Below are positions 50,644 through 61,497 of a stretch of 64,000 nucleotides of DNA, in pieces. The stretch covers positions 2,294,001 to 2,358,000 of the forward strand of contig NC_083393.1 in NCBI RefSeq assembly GCF_030864355.1, in the 5' to 3' direction. The position numbers and the translations under genes were made by a program. The notes beneath the pieces were generated by a model, which saw only the letters and a list, made by a program, of their open reading frames with translations, was not told where the DNA came from and made no database searches. The first letter of the stretch is position 1. Each line of letters begins with the position of its first letter. This stretch comes from Cutaneotrichosporon cavernicola (taxonomy: Eukaryota; Basidiomycota; Tremellomycetes; Trichosporonales; Trichosporonaceae).

Positions 50644-52512
50644 ATGTCTCCCATCACTCCAGGATCCAGCACGTCGGGCTTCTTCCAGACGCCGCCCAAG
50701 ATCGCCAACCAGTTCCGTGAGGACCAGGCGTTGAACCGTTCGATGGCCATGTTTCTCGCGCCTGAGACGCGCGCGCGCATCGCGCCAGACCTCGACCGCC
50801 TCGGTGACCTGGTCCTCACAGACCGGATCCACAACTACATCAACGATGCCGAGTCCAATTCGCCCAAACTCAGAGGAAACGGGTACACAATGTGGGGTGC
50901 GAGTCAGGACGCCAACACTCTGGTAACTGCCGCTGGGTGGAAGGAACTTCTCCGCACGGCTCGCGAGGAGAGTATTGTCAACACGGCGTACGACGCCGAG
51001 CTCGGTCCCGACGCGCGAGTCGTCCAGGCAGCCAAGATTAATTTGTGGTGCGCGTCGTCGGCCATGACTGCCTGTCCGTCCGGAATGCAGGATGGCGGCG
51101 CTAGTATTGTGATCAACGACCTCGCCCGGCCCGCGTCGGATAGGTATCCCGAGGACGTCAAGCCGTTCCGCAAGATGGCGCTCGAGAAAGCTCTGGAGCG
51201 CCTGCTGAGTCGCGATCCAGAGTGGGGATGGACTTCAGGCCAGTGGATGACGGAGCGCCGTGGTGGATCCGACGTCAAGGGGACCGAGACGGTTGCTACG
51301 TGGGTTGGAATGGGCGACGGCGTCGAGACCGACCTCAACGGCGTGCCGCTTGGTCCGTACAGTATTTCGGGATTCAAGTGGTTCGCATCGGCGACCGACT
51401 GTGGCTGTTCCATCCTCCTGGCGTACACCGACGCCGGTCTTAGCTGCTTCTACGCACCGACCCGCCGTCTCCGCGACGGTAAGGAAGTCATGAACGGTCT
51501 CCGTATCATGCGCGTCAAGCAAAAGCTGGGCACACACGCCCTCCCCAGTTCCGAGATTGAGCTCAAGGACATGCGCGGCTGGCTTATTGGTGACGAGGGC
51601 CGCGGTGTGGCTGTCATTGCCAAGTTACTCAACATTACGCGTTTCCACAATGCCGCCCGCTCCAACGGATACCTCGGTCGCGGTCTTGGTGCCGCTCGCG
51701 CCTTTGCTCGCCTTCGCACTTTCCCCTCGCGCCAGGCGCCCAACAATGTCCTCAAGCAGATTCCGCTCTTCTGCCACTCGTTGTCCAAGGTGACAATCCG
51801 CCACCGTGCCGACACATTCTTCACCATGTTCCTGGCTGCCCTCCTCGGCGCCGACGTCACCAAGACTTACACGGCCCCCGTGATTCCGAAGGGCGAGGAC
51901 GCCGAACTCCTCCTCCGCCTCCTCACATCCGTGGCCAAGGCCTACAACACCAAACACTGCGTCATCGGTCTTCAAGAGTGCATGGAATCCCTCGGTGGTG
52001 TCGGATACATTGAGAATAACGAGACGCCCCAATTCAACATCGCCCGCCTGTTCCGCGACTCAAACGTCATGCCCATCTGGGAAGGCACGACCGACGTCCT
52101 TTCCACCGACACAGTCAAGGTTCTTCGCGGCAAGGTTGGGCCTGGCTGCACGGCCGCTCTGGACCGGTGGCTCCGTGCCAACCTCTCTGGTTCGGGGTTC
52201 AAGGTCGAGCGCGATGCCATCCAAGCTGCGTGGAATGAGGCCCTGGCTTGGCCCACGGACAAGGAGGAGCTTCTGCACGAGGCGCGCGAGGTCGTCGAGA
52301 CTATTGGAAACATTGTCTGCTCGATGCTGCTCGTCATCGATGCCGAGCGGGATGGAAACGACGTGGCAGCCGAGATTGCCCGCCGCTTCACCCGCCAGTC
52401 GTTTGGTCTCAAGCCCCCCCGCGCGAATTGGGAAGAGACGCACCGCATGGACCAGCGGATTGCATTCGAGGCCGACGCCGACTCGGGCCGGCTCGAGCGT
52501 GCGCGCCTCTAA
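50644..52512 (+). CDS. Acyl-CoA dehydrogenase family protein, AidB-like
   Basis: An intronless gene of 622 aa, longer than the 380-400 aa of classical acyl-CoA dehydrogenases and similar to AidB-type members. The FAD/substrate motif is WGWTSGQWMTERRGGSDV, followed by YSISGFKWFASATDCGCS, GLRIMRVKQKLGTHALPSSE, and the C-terminal QECMESLGGVGYIENNETP and PIWEGTTDVLSTD. These define the flavin-binding dehydrogenase fold. The reaction is presumably alpha,beta-dehydrogenation of an acyl-CoA, but AidB relatives include proteins with no proven activity. There is no clear mitochondrial presequence or strong PTS1 (it ends ARL, a weak peroxisomal-type tail). Likely role: branched or aromatic acyl degradation, as inference. 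Confidence 0.93.
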   Translation: MSPITPGSSTSGFFQTPPKIANQFREDQALNRSMAMFLAPETRARIAPDLDRLGDLVLTDRIHNYINDAESNSPKLRGNGYTMWGASQDANTLVTAAGWKELLRTAREESIVNTAYDAELGPDARVVQAAKINLWCASSAMTACPSGMQDGGASIVINDLARPASDRYPEDVKPFRKMALEKALERLLSRDPEWGWTSGQWMTERRGGSDVKGTETVATWVGMGDGVETDLNGVPLGPYSISGFKWFASATDCGCSILLAYTDAGLSCFYAPTRRLRDGKEVMNGLRIMRVKQKLGTHALPSSEIELKDMRGWLIGDEGRGVAVIAKLLNITRFHNAARSNGYLGRGLGAARAFARLRTFPSRQAPNNVLKQIPLFCHSLSKVTIRHRADTFFTMFLAALLGADVTKTYTAPVIPKGEDAELLLRLLTSVAKAYNTKHCVIGLQECMESLGGVGYIENNETPQFNIARLFRDSNVMPIWEGTTDVLSTDTVKVLRGKVGPGCTAALDRWLRANLSGSGFKVERDAIQAAWNEALAWPTDKEELLHEAREVVETIGNIVCSMLLVIDAERDGNDVAAEIARRFTRQSFGLKPPRANWEETHRMDQRIAFEADADSGRLERARL

Positions 52513-52977
52513 GCTCAAAGCTCAGCGGTTAAAAATCTTAGATACAGTTGTAAGACTCATGCACCAGTGGCGAGGCCGGCTTGCGGTGGTTGATGAACCT
52601 GGGCGCACGTCTTTGTCTCGTCTTTGTCTTTCGCTTGGTGGCTCTCGACGTGCTCACCTTCATCGCCATCAGAGAGTACGTGCATAACTCGTACGATGGC
52701 CAAGTTGCCATTCTCGTCATTCTGGCCGCCGCGACCTTGGTCTTGGCCGTCATGTCTCTCTCCACCATACCCGTCGACGCCTTCATATCCCTTCCACCCA
52801 CCTCAATCTCCTCACCGGCAACCTCAATCTCCTTGCCGGCGGCCTCATTCTCCTCGCCAGCGGCCTTGCAACCGCAGTAGCAGTGCACCGAATGAAGTTG
52901 ACACAAGAACATGATAGCCTGTCCCATTAAAACCCCAATCTCTAGTCTAGATACCCTCCCGCTGGCCGGCTGGGCCC
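52513..52977. other. Spacer with two overlapping doubtful ORFs
   Basis: Convergent genes flank this stretch. A plus frame (52581-52880, 99 aa, with a hydrophobic segment) and a minus frame (52538-52927, 129 aa, with AGEEIEV-type acidic repeats and a basic tail) overlap on opposite strands, so at most one is real. Neither resembles a known family. Confidence 0.35.
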
Positions 52978-54319
52978 CTACGCCGTGTCCTTGGCGCCCT
53001 CAGACCGCGTATCCGTCACTGACGTCTCTTCCAACTGCGCCACCACAGCGTCCGACGTGTCCGCCGACTTGCGCATCTTCTTGGCGTGCACGATGCCGCG
53101 GCCGGTAGGAGGGTACCATGGCTGGCCATCGAAGTGGCGCGTCCCGTCCTCGCAGATGCAGCAGTGGTCGCTAAGGTGCTGGAGATACACGTTGATGTCC
53201 AGCTCGAACGCGTGCTCGCCACCGGTGTACTCGGCCTCAAGCTGGTCGGGGTCGACGAGGTCGGTAAGCGTGGGGTTGAAGCGTGCCTGGGGTGAGTAAA
53301 GGAGCGCACTGATGAACCCACCTTGTCGCGCGTCACCGGGTCCATGAACGGCATGATGGCCTTGAAGAAGCCGTTGATGAACCATGGGATGTTGAGGACC
53401 AGGCCTCGGCCGAGACGCTCAACGTAGTGGTTCTGCAGCACGTTCAGGACGTACATCGACACGCTCATCGGCTGGCGTGGCTGCTTCCCCGCGTCCTTGA
53501 ACTGGGGTGAGCGAATGTAGACGCAAGGCAATAGTCAGGCTGCGCGTAGTACTCACGTCGACGATGATACACAACCGCTCCTGGCCGTCCGGCATGATGT
53601 CAATCGCGCGCTCGCTGTTGTCAGCTATCATCCGAGCTGTCTAGCTCACAGAAGGAAGATGAGGTAGCGGATCTGCTTGTCGTGGTCTGGGGGCGGTCCA
53701 CGACCAGGACGCATGTAGATGATCGGCCGCGAGTCCTTGTCGAAGCCGTTGAGAAGCCTGGTGTGAGCCAAGTCTATGACGGGGGTAGAGTCGGGCAATG
53801 TCCTCGCAACCGGTTGAACGGGCAAGTGCAAGTGCATGTAGCCCGGGCTCACTCCCGCTCTTGCCACTCACAGCTTGCCCGTCCCGGCAGTCTCGGCCAC
53901 CTCCTCAGTCGTAATGAGGTCGGGCTTGAACTCGCGCCGCCACTCCATCGTGCCCTTGATGCGCTTCTTCGCATCGTCCATCTTCCACTTGGCTGCTCGC
54001 ATGTAGCGGTGGTGCGTGCCCACGTCCTCGAGGAACCGCTTCTCCCATGGGTGGTATGCGTCGTCCTCGGGAAGGAGGATCGTGGCGGTGTACTGGGGTT
54101 AGGGGGGGAGGGAAGCGGGCAGGCCCAGTAACGCGTACCTCCTTGAGCTCCTCGACCTGTCGTCAGCACACCCCAGTTGGAACTCACCATGTCCTCCTGC
54201 TCGGCCGTCATGGGGGCCGGCGCTGCGGCCGCGGCTGGCGGGGTGAGGATGGCCGTAGTGGTAGTCTGCAGTTCCTTCTCGACGACCTCGACGGGTGCGG
54301 CGCGGAAGTATGAGAACAT
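52978..54319 (-). CDS. CRAL-TRIO (Sec14-like) lipid-transfer protein
   Basis: Seven exons (54319-54188, 54156-54139, 54092-53872, 53757-53650, 53614-53557, 53501-53322, 53286-52978) with introns of 31, 46, 114, 35, 55 and 35 nt encode 341 aa. Exon 2 is an 18-nt micro-exon (VEELKE). The CRAL-TRIO N-lobe reads RYMRAAKWKMDDAKKRI. The lipid domain has SRPIIYMRPGRG, ERLCIIVDFKDAG, VLNVLQNHYVERLGRGLVLN and PWFINGFFKAIMPFMDPVTRDK. Such proteins bind and exchange phosphatidylinositol and other lipids between membranes. It is cytosolic by inference, with no signal or membrane segment. The Ala/Pro-rich start precedes a G-rich 16-bp repeat in the 5' flank. Confidence 0.9.
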
Positions 54320-55082
54320 GGTGGGGGGGGGAGGGGGTGGAAGGGAGGGTTAGGAGGAGGGAGGGTTAGGAGGAGGGAGGGTTAGGAGGAGGGAGGGTTA
54401 GGAGGTATGGGGTTCAAGGTGAAAGTGGAGATGGAGAGCAAAGTTGGCCAAGGGCTTGTCACGGTTCGTGTTGGGGGCCCACCGGCCAGGGTCGATCGTA
54501 AACGTCGAGTGGAATGCGGGGAAGAGGTCGATGCGTAGATGTAGAGGGGTATGGTTGTTGAGTATAAATGGACGAGGAGAGTGTGGATGGACAAAAGTAG
54601 TGAACGTGTTGCGTTCCTGACTTCCAAGTTCTTGTTCACGGATACCTGGGAGGATACAAGCCAACCGCGCGACACGATATTCACAAGGAAACTGTGCAAA
54701 GATACGCTCAGACCAGAACCTTGTCCGAGACCGACTACTCGGCGACAAAGTGACATGTCGCGTCAGTAGACCTCAAACTGACATTGACCCATACCAGTTT
54801 AAACTCTCGGCACATTTGTTCCTGACACCAACCCCACTCGTCTTGACACCAAATGCATGGGAAACCTTATCACAGACAAGATCAAGTCGGGAGAGCCAGC
54901 TGCCCGACCCTGCATCTAAATGCGCGTAATAAAATGCTCGATAAGCCCAGAAACCAGCCATCACTAGGACGGCTGGGCCAGACCTGCTGGTCTGGGCTGT
55001 AGACCCGTTCAACGGTGTCCAGGCGATGGTGTGTCTATGAGAGAGATGGAGAGAGAGAGAGAGAGAGAGAGATTGTGTCTTC
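54320..55082. other. Intergenic region
   Basis: Begins with the G-rich repeat at 54345-54405 and also has a (GA)n tract at about 55041-55072 just after the AA11 gene's stop. No gene is seen. Confidence 0.45.
54345..54405 (+). repeat. 16-bp G-rich tandem repeat
   Basis: Nearly four perfect copies of gagggttaggaggagg sit 26 bp upstream of the CRAL-TRIO start codon, i.e. in its 5' leader or core promoter. The G-runs on the plus strand could fold into a G-quadruplex. Confidence 0.95.
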
Positions 55083-56201
55083 CTAGAACGTGCCGACCTG
55101 GCCGTGGCTCATGCGCTTCTTGTGGCGACGGACGCGGCGCTTGCGGTTGCACTTGACCTTGGTTGGGGACGGCGAAGCGGCAGCCGAGTCGGTAGACGTG
55201 AAAGTACCATTGTTGTGCAAGTTGCCCCACTCGGGAGTCGAGATCGTAGGCGAGGGAGCAGCAGACGAAGAACTGGGGTGCCACTTGCCGTCATCGAACG
55301 AGGCTGACGACGACGACTCGGCAGGCGCAGAGGAAGACTGGCTCCACTCACCGCCGTTCGTGGCCGAGGGCTGGTTCCAATCGCCACCGTTCGACGACGG
55401 CGACGAAGGCTCAGGAGCAGCCGACGAAGACTCAGGAGCGGCCGACGAAGGCTCCGGCTTGGATGGCCCAGAGCCGCCAGCACAGCTGCCGGTAGGAGCA
55501 CGTGGGCTGAAGCCACCACGGCGCAAAACCTCGGAACCAGGGTTGGGGAAGTCGACGTCGCCGCCCTCCTCGGTACCGCAGCCGTTGCCGATGTTGGCAA
55601 GGAAGGGGCCTGGGGCGGAGTTGAAAGAGACGCCACGACGGGTCGAGTTGGTATAGACGTCCTCGTCGCGACGCCACTGGTTACCGCCGCCGCCGCCGCC
55701 ACTAATTGTGACCGAGGCGCAGTTCATGTACATCTCGCGGTTGCCGAGGCGGTTGAACCAGGTCCAGGCAAAGACAGCGTCACCAGATGGCACGTCGTTG
55801 GGAACGGTAAAGTCCCAGGTCTGGGTAGTCGGGCACTCGCCAAGAACGGACTGGATGACCTTGAATGAGTGGCCGCCGTCAAACGAGAGGAGGAGCTGGC
55901 ACGAGCCACCGCCGTGGACAGCAGTGCCGCCGATGGAGACAGTCTGGGTGCTGCCGGGGGCCCAAGTGGCGACCGACTTGCCGGCGTCCGTGCCGATGAC
56001 CGAGTTGTAGCCCTTGCAAGGGAAGTTGGCACCAGACGGGTCGAGAGGGGAGGTCATCGAGTAGTCAATGTTCTCGCGAGGCGTGTTAGGGTTGATCTTG
56101 GAGTTCCAAGGGGGAGGGCTGACCATCTCCATGTGGCCGAACACGGGAGTGACGACCGCAGCGAGAGCCGCCAGGACAGTCAAGGTCGAAGTCGAGAACA
56201 T
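55083..56201 (-). CDS. AA11-type lytic polysaccharide monooxygenase (chitin-active type)
   Basis: An intronless gene of 372 aa. The signal peptide (MFSTSTLTVLAALAAVVTPV-FG) is cleaved before HMEMVSPPPW, giving the N-terminal His of the copper histidine brace. The second His lies in GTAVHGGGSCQLLLS. NFPCKGYNS, ECPTTQTWDFTVP and WTWFNRLGNREMYMNCASVTI are AA11 family blocks. AA11 enzymes oxidatively cleave chitin using copper with O2 or H2O2. The catalytic part is about 170 residues. A long Ser/Pro/Glu-rich tail with PSSAAPE repeats follows and ends in a strongly basic stretch (KCNRKRRVRRHKKRM). Roles in remodelling its own wall or attacking foreign chitin are both possible. Confidence 0.9.
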   Translation of the reverse strand: MFSTSTLTVLAALAAVVTPVFGHMEMVSPPPWNSKINPNTPRENIDYSMTSPLDPSGANFPCKGYNSVIGTDAGKSVATWAPGSTQTVSIGGTAVHGGGSCQLLLSFDGGHSFKVIQSVLGECPTTQTWDFTVPNDVPSGDAVFAWTWFNRLGNREMYMNCASVTISGGGGGGNQWRRDEDVYTNSTRRGVSFNSAPGPFLANIGNGCGTEEGGDVDFPNPGSEVLRRGGFSPRAPTGSCAGGSGPSKPEPSSAAPESSSAAPEPSSPSSNGGDWNQPSATNGGEWSQSSSAPAESSSSASFDDGKWHPSSSSAAPSPTISTPEWGNLHNNGTFTSTDSAAASPSPTKVKCNRKRRVRRHKKRMSHGQVGTF

Positions 56202-57089
56202 TGTATCTGTGGGTCAGAGCGTGAAACAGGAAGCGGGGGGCATGTTGCGAGGGCGGTGAGGAGAAAGGTCATCATGGAGGTGACGAGGTGATTGTCAACG
56301 AATGCAAGAGATCTAATGATGGCGTTGGCTTGGCCACATTGTGGCAATGCAATCATGCACAATGCAACGTGGTGCACGAACAAAGAACAAACCGCGCTTC
56401 CAGATCGACATGTCATGCTGGTTGGATCATTTTTGTCCTCCAGTTCCACGCAAGCCAAGCGTTGGCCCACATCGCGGCCATCCATCCGCCATCCGCCATC
56501 CGCCATCCATCTGGTCGTGGTCTGCACCAAACCAACCCTTACAACATCAAAGTGCCACGCAACGCTGCACAGACCAGGGTACTCACGATTGAAGCTAGAG
56601 TCAGCCGAATACTTGAGGGTTGGAGGGTCGGTTCCGTTGCTTCCGGAGCTGGGGCCGTGATGGGGTTTGTCGAAGGGTCGTTGTAAAGACTGAGGTGGAT
56701 TGGACTGAACCTGCACAGCAGTGAACAGTTGAGACGAGAGAGCCCGGAGAGGGGGGAGGAGATTGATAGGAACAGAGAGGACGATGTGGGTGATGAGCAA
56801 GAGGTAACAAGTGGGGAAGGCTTATATAAGCGGGGAGGGTAAGGTGACGAGGGAAGGTGACGATGGAAAGCGTTCCAAGGTAAATCAAGGGTTTCCAGGG
56901 TTGTTTTCAGGGCTATTTGAACAATAGGCACAAGGGTACAATCCATAACAAGGGTTCAAAGGGTCCAGTTTCTTCCATCTCACAAAGCCCCTTGGGGATT
57001 GTGCCGATATACAGAACACTATTGGATGGACTGATGGGCACGCGTCTTCCGCCACAATTGACCCAGAGTAAGTTTAGACCCTGAGGCCC
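56202..57089. other. Intergenic region upstream of the AA11 gene
   Basis: Contains a short tandem (ccatccgccatccgccatcc, about 56479-56508). Frames on both strands overlap without bias. No gene is called. Confidence 0.45.
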
Positions 57090-57545
57090 TTACTGAGAAC
57101 CTGAGGTAGCTCTGAGCTTGTCCAGAACGGTGGACCATGTATTGATGGCATCAAATGTTTCGCTCTCATGCAGTGGCGGGCTGGGTGACGGTGTAAACTT
57201 GGGTGTGTGGGGGGGGGGGGGAAGGGGGGGGGTAGGCAGTTTGGGAGATTCGAGACTGCTTCCGATTGTGGTCCCGATGGAAGGGGGACGTGCGCGAGGC
57301 GTAAGGAGGAGGGGTATACGGGGGAGGAATGGGACATGAGTTGTGTCTAACGAGCTCGGCTTTGAGTTCGGAGATTGGAGGGCTGGAATGGATGGCGGGG
57401 GGGGGGAGGGGGGGCGGCTGGATGCACGAGACGATGCCAACGTCTGCCTTCTCCATACACCCATCCGCAAAAGGGTGACTGCGTGACCTCCCGTAGTGTC
57501 GTAGTGACTAGTCACAGAGTCGACAAAGGCTGGCTTGCTGGCCAT
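57090..57545 (-). CDS. Doubtful hypothetical Pro/Ser-rich protein
   Basis: A single minus-strand frame of 151 aa starts MASKPAFVDSVTSHYDTTGG and ends in a protein-like acidic stretch (ETFDAINTWSTVLDKLRATS). The middle is Pro/Ser-rich, partly because the DNA contains long C/G homopolymers (57210-57236 and 57400-57413). No family, signal or membrane segment is seen. It could be a real gene with variable homopolymers, or an open stretch produced by them. Confidence 0.33.
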   Translation of the reverse strand: MASKPAFVDSVTSHYDTTGGHAVTLLRMGVWRRQTLASSRASSRPPSPPPPSIPALQSPNSKPSSLDTTHVPFLPRIPLLLTPRARPPSIGTTIGSSLESPKLPTPPLPPPPHTPKFTPSPSPPLHESETFDAINTWSTVLDKLRATSGSQ

Positions 57546-59190
57546 CTAGCAATCTAAGAATCTAGCAATCTAAGAATCTCAGAATCTGGCAATCGTGGCC
57601 ATCATGATATGACCATCGCCGTTGTATCGCATTGGTTAACAACAGAGCCTAACGCTTTATATCCTTGTTCAAGTTGTCCTCTTCACACAGATCTCTCTCC
57701 GAGTCAAAGTAGAAGGATCAGGCCAAGTTGCCTCCGAGCATCCGTGCGAGCGAACAAACAATGTTCCATCGTGGCATGTGCACGGTACCATACATTCTGC
57801 CCGGGCCTCCGTCTGTGCCAACCGCCATCTGGCAAATCGATCCAGCACCGTGACATGCAAAGCAGGGAGAGATGGCTGGATTTGTGGCGTCGATGCTGAC
57901 TAGCTCGGAGATCGGAGATTTGTGGCGGGTAGATCTTGGGCGGAGGAGGGATGCTGAACTGGTACTTGGCAATGAATTGAATGTCTCTTCCGGCTAGGTG
58001 TAATCTGCCAGCTTACAATTGGCCTGGGCTGGGCTGGGCTGGGCTTGGACTCAGCTTCAGGTTGTAGAGCAGGCAAGGCTTCCAAGCCGTCGGAGACGAC
58101 AGGCAACCCCGAGTGCCATTCTAGGATACGCCATGCGCTGTCATAACGCACACTCTGGGTATTTCCGCAACGTAAGCCTTGACGCGAGCCTGAAATGCTC
58201 ATATTCGCCCACTGCCCACCCCGAGCAGTCGAAGAGCATTCAATTTAGAGTTTCGTCCTGAGACGCCCATCTACAAATAGCGAATCATGAATGCATTGAC
58301 ATTGTAGAATCGCCATGGACCGAGACCACACTCGTCGCACGTGGGGTAAGTCACGCTTGAGCTCTTGAGTGAGAGGCTTTGGCTTTGGCACAAAATGTGA
58401 GGCAGAGGCTGAGTCTCGGGCAAAGGGTGGAGGTGATGGCAGAATCTATCGCATGGCATAGCCAGGAAAAATTACGGCACGACGCGTGACGCGGGCAGGC
58501 GATCGCATGTGCGACATTGCCTTGCCTCTGCCTGTGCCTCTGCCTGGCCTCTGCCTGTGCCTCTGACTGTGCCTGCCTGTGCCTCTCTCTCCCTCTCTCT
58601 CCCTCTCCCGCTGAGTGCCAAACCCGCAAACCCGCAAACTTGGGCCAGGCACCCCGTGTTTTCTGCCCTAACTGTGGGTTTTCTCGGAACAGGTTGGGCT
58701 GGGGATTGGGGGGTTGGGTTTGGGGTTGGGTTGGGAGGGGGGGTGGTGTTGGGGGGCGAGGGGGGAGGGGGGGGGGAAGGGGGCTGGGCTGGGTTGCGCA
58801 AGCTTGGGCTGGGCTGGGCTGGGCGGGCTTGGGCTGAGCCGGCGTGCTTGAGCTGGCATGCGGTGATGCTCCTTTGGCCCAAGGTGCAAAGCTGATAGAT
58901 CGACTAGAAACTATTCCTCCGATACAAGCTTCGGAAGCGTCTCACCCCGAGATCAGACAGTTCAAGCTCCAAGGGCAAGCTCCTTTCGAGGTCCGCTTGG
59001 CATTATCTTATCTGCACCCCAAATCGTTTCGTCGCCGCTGCGTGGCGCCTTGGCTCATTACTTTGCAAGGGCGCACGCTCAGCAACGGACGCAAACTTTC
59101 AAGCCCAGCCCAACCAGACAAGCTCACTGTCCATGCATGTACGTGTTTTCGGCCAGAGTCCAGCTCTATTACTCTACTACGCCGTTCCCA
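57546..59190. other. 1.6-kb low-complexity intergenic region
   Basis: Holds several simple repeats: atctaagaatctagcaatct near 57543-57590, gggct repeats at 58024-58047 and 58797-58835, a cctctgcctgtg repeat at about 58524-58590, and a G-rich block at 58700-58790. No gene, tRNA or mobile element is recognised. Confidence 0.5.
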
Positions 59191-61497
59191 TTACAGCCTG
59201 CCCTCCCTCTGCTCCCGCTCTAACTCGCGCTCGAGCATGCCCGCGACATTGCCCAGGCTGGCGATGCGGGCCAGCTCGTTACTCCCCATGCTGCCCCGGC
59301 TCACCCGCCAGTCGCCCTCGACTGCTCCTTCTCCGAAACTGTTGGCACGGCTCCGGCTCGCCAGCGACGACGCATAGTCGCCCGCCCAGCTCGGATCATA
59401 TGATGGGGGAACAGTGTCTCTCACTCGACCGGCGTCGACCTCCTGGTCGCCCGGGCGGGACATGGTGCGCGTTCGTGGGCGGCGAGCAGCAGCCTGCAGA
59501 GCCCTCTTCTCAGAGACTGTGGATGAGCCAGATGGTCCGGGGTGTGGCGGACGCGGGTCAGCGAGGATCTCCTCCTCCTCTGGCGACAGGGTGGCTAGCG
59601 AGAGGCGATTATTGCTCCCATGCCGGGTGTGTGCGGCGCGCTCGGACCGAGGGCCGACCGTCGAGGCTGCAATAGTGCCGCCGGCGACAGTGGTGGGGGA
59701 AAGCGGTGCTCCCCCAGGCGAAAGAGGTACCGTCGACACTGCTAAAGGATGTGTATTCCTGGAAGAGTCGCCTGCTGTGCCGGATGGAGTGCGGGCCGCC
59801 GGGTCGTACGGGTACGGGTCGATGATGAGGGATGGTCTCGAAGACGCGACCGAGCCCATGCCTTCTAGTGTCAGACCGTTAACGTTACTCTCACGGTAGT
59901 AAGGCGGGCCTCCCGATTCTTCGACCTCGTCGACCACGAAGCGGTTGTCCTCGGGCTTGTGATGGATCCTGGTGCGTTAGTGAATGTCTACGCTGCAACT
60001 CACTTCCTCTGCCTGCGCCGGTAGAGGAACCAAGCGGCGAAGAGGACCGCAAACACCACAACACCTCCGATGACACCGCCGGCAATAGCCCCAGCGAGCG
60101 ATACGCCACCGCCCTTAGAAGAGCCAGTCGGGGCGGGGCTAGGACCCGATGTGTCCGAAGCGCCGGGGGATGATGATGATGTGCTGGCGTTGGGGTCCGT
60201 GTCCTTGGTCCTGTCGTCAGCTGAGTATGGATAGTTGGGGGCTGTCTTGCAGGATTCTTCTTCTAGGCCACTGGCCGGCGACTAGCCGCGGGTGGTGACA
60301 CAGTAACGACACCCTCGGCAAGTGAGGATGCACTCACCACAACGCACTCCAGAACGTCATGGAGTGCACGCCCACCGGCCCGGTTAACACGTTCCCGCTG
60401 ACAGTAAACGCGAGCGTGTACTGGATCTCGGGGTTGAGGGGTGTCATGAAGAAGTTGACGCCGTTGCAGAAGCCCTGCTGCGCGTTGAACGTCGATTCCG
60501 GTAGAGAGCCTGGAAGAGGTGGGGACAGAGCGACGGTGTAGTACGACAGAAGCGGCTGCGACGTGCCGTTCAGAAGGAGGTACGACGTGTTATCCGGCAC
60601 GCGAACGTTGAAAGACGCGCCGGGCTTGCCGTTGAGCACGGAGAGTGGTTGCGGAGGGGTGTTGTCTATGGTCAGTTATCGTTGAGACTATTATGAGCTC
60701 ACCATTTCCGCCGATCTGGAACGACGAGTCCCACTTGCCGCTCATGCTGTAGAAGGGGTTGCGGGTGCCGTCTCCGCTACCCGTGAGGAACAACTCCTCT
60801 CTCGTCTTGGCTGCCTCAAAGTTTGGGCTGGTGTCAGCTCGGGAGCAGATCCGCCGCGTAACACGGCGTCGAGTTACCCGCGGTCCCCGACTTACGCCTG
60901 CGTCTGCATCCCCGTGCGCACCGTGACCCGGGCGAGAGATACCTCGCCGTCAAGGATGCTGAGCATGACGTGGTGCCATCCCTCCTCGACCTCGGCCCAC
61001 GCAATACTATCCGTCTCATTGAGGGTGGCAGGGACAAAGTCGGCGTTGGCGCCGTCGGTGGTGAGGCGGATGCGGGCGGAAGTGCTGGCGTTACCGTGCA
61101 CGTAGACGGCGTCGCCGTAGAAGTAGAACCCAACTGTGGAGCCGGGCATGCTGGTCGTATGAAGAGAGGAGCCGCGGCCGAAGATGGAACGCCCGGGTAA
61201 AGAAGGTCTGGGCGAATCGGAGAAGGTGTTCTCCCATGTTAAGGCGGAGAGACCAGACGATGAGGGCGTGTAGGTCAGGATGGTGTCCATATCCGTCAAC
61301 GAGTAGTTGAATGTAATGTTGGGGAGGGCGCGGGTTGAGAGTACGGGGAGGATCGGGGCCAGGGAGCGGCGATCCCCATGGGCGTGAGGGTGGTCGGGTT
61401 GGTCGTGCTGGCCGTCGGAGTGTGGGCAGGGATGATGGGACGCCCGGGCCATGGTCGTGGCCGTCCCGAGGATGAGTGCCACACGGGCCAGGAACAT
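59191..61497 (-). CDS. Single-pass cell-surface protein with His-rich N-terminus
   Basis: Five exons (61497-60896, 60827-60703, 60665-60338, 60210-60004, 59968-59191) with introns of 68, 37, 127 and 35 nt encode 679 aa. A signal peptide (MFLARVALILGTATTMARA) is followed by a His/Asp-rich stretch (SHHPCPHSDGQHDQPDHPHA) and a beta-rich ectodomain with N-glycosylation sites (NIT, NYS, NAS, NET). A Ser/Gly stem leads to one membrane helix (GVIGGVVVFAVLFAAWFLYR) near residue 410, a basic stop-transfer (RRRQRK) and a disordered Ser/Pro/Arg-rich cytosolic tail of about 260 residues. This layout resembles basidiomycete plasma-membrane sensor or adhesin-like proteins (Mid2/WSC-like shape), but no named domain is visible. 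The function is unknown. Confidence 0.82.
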
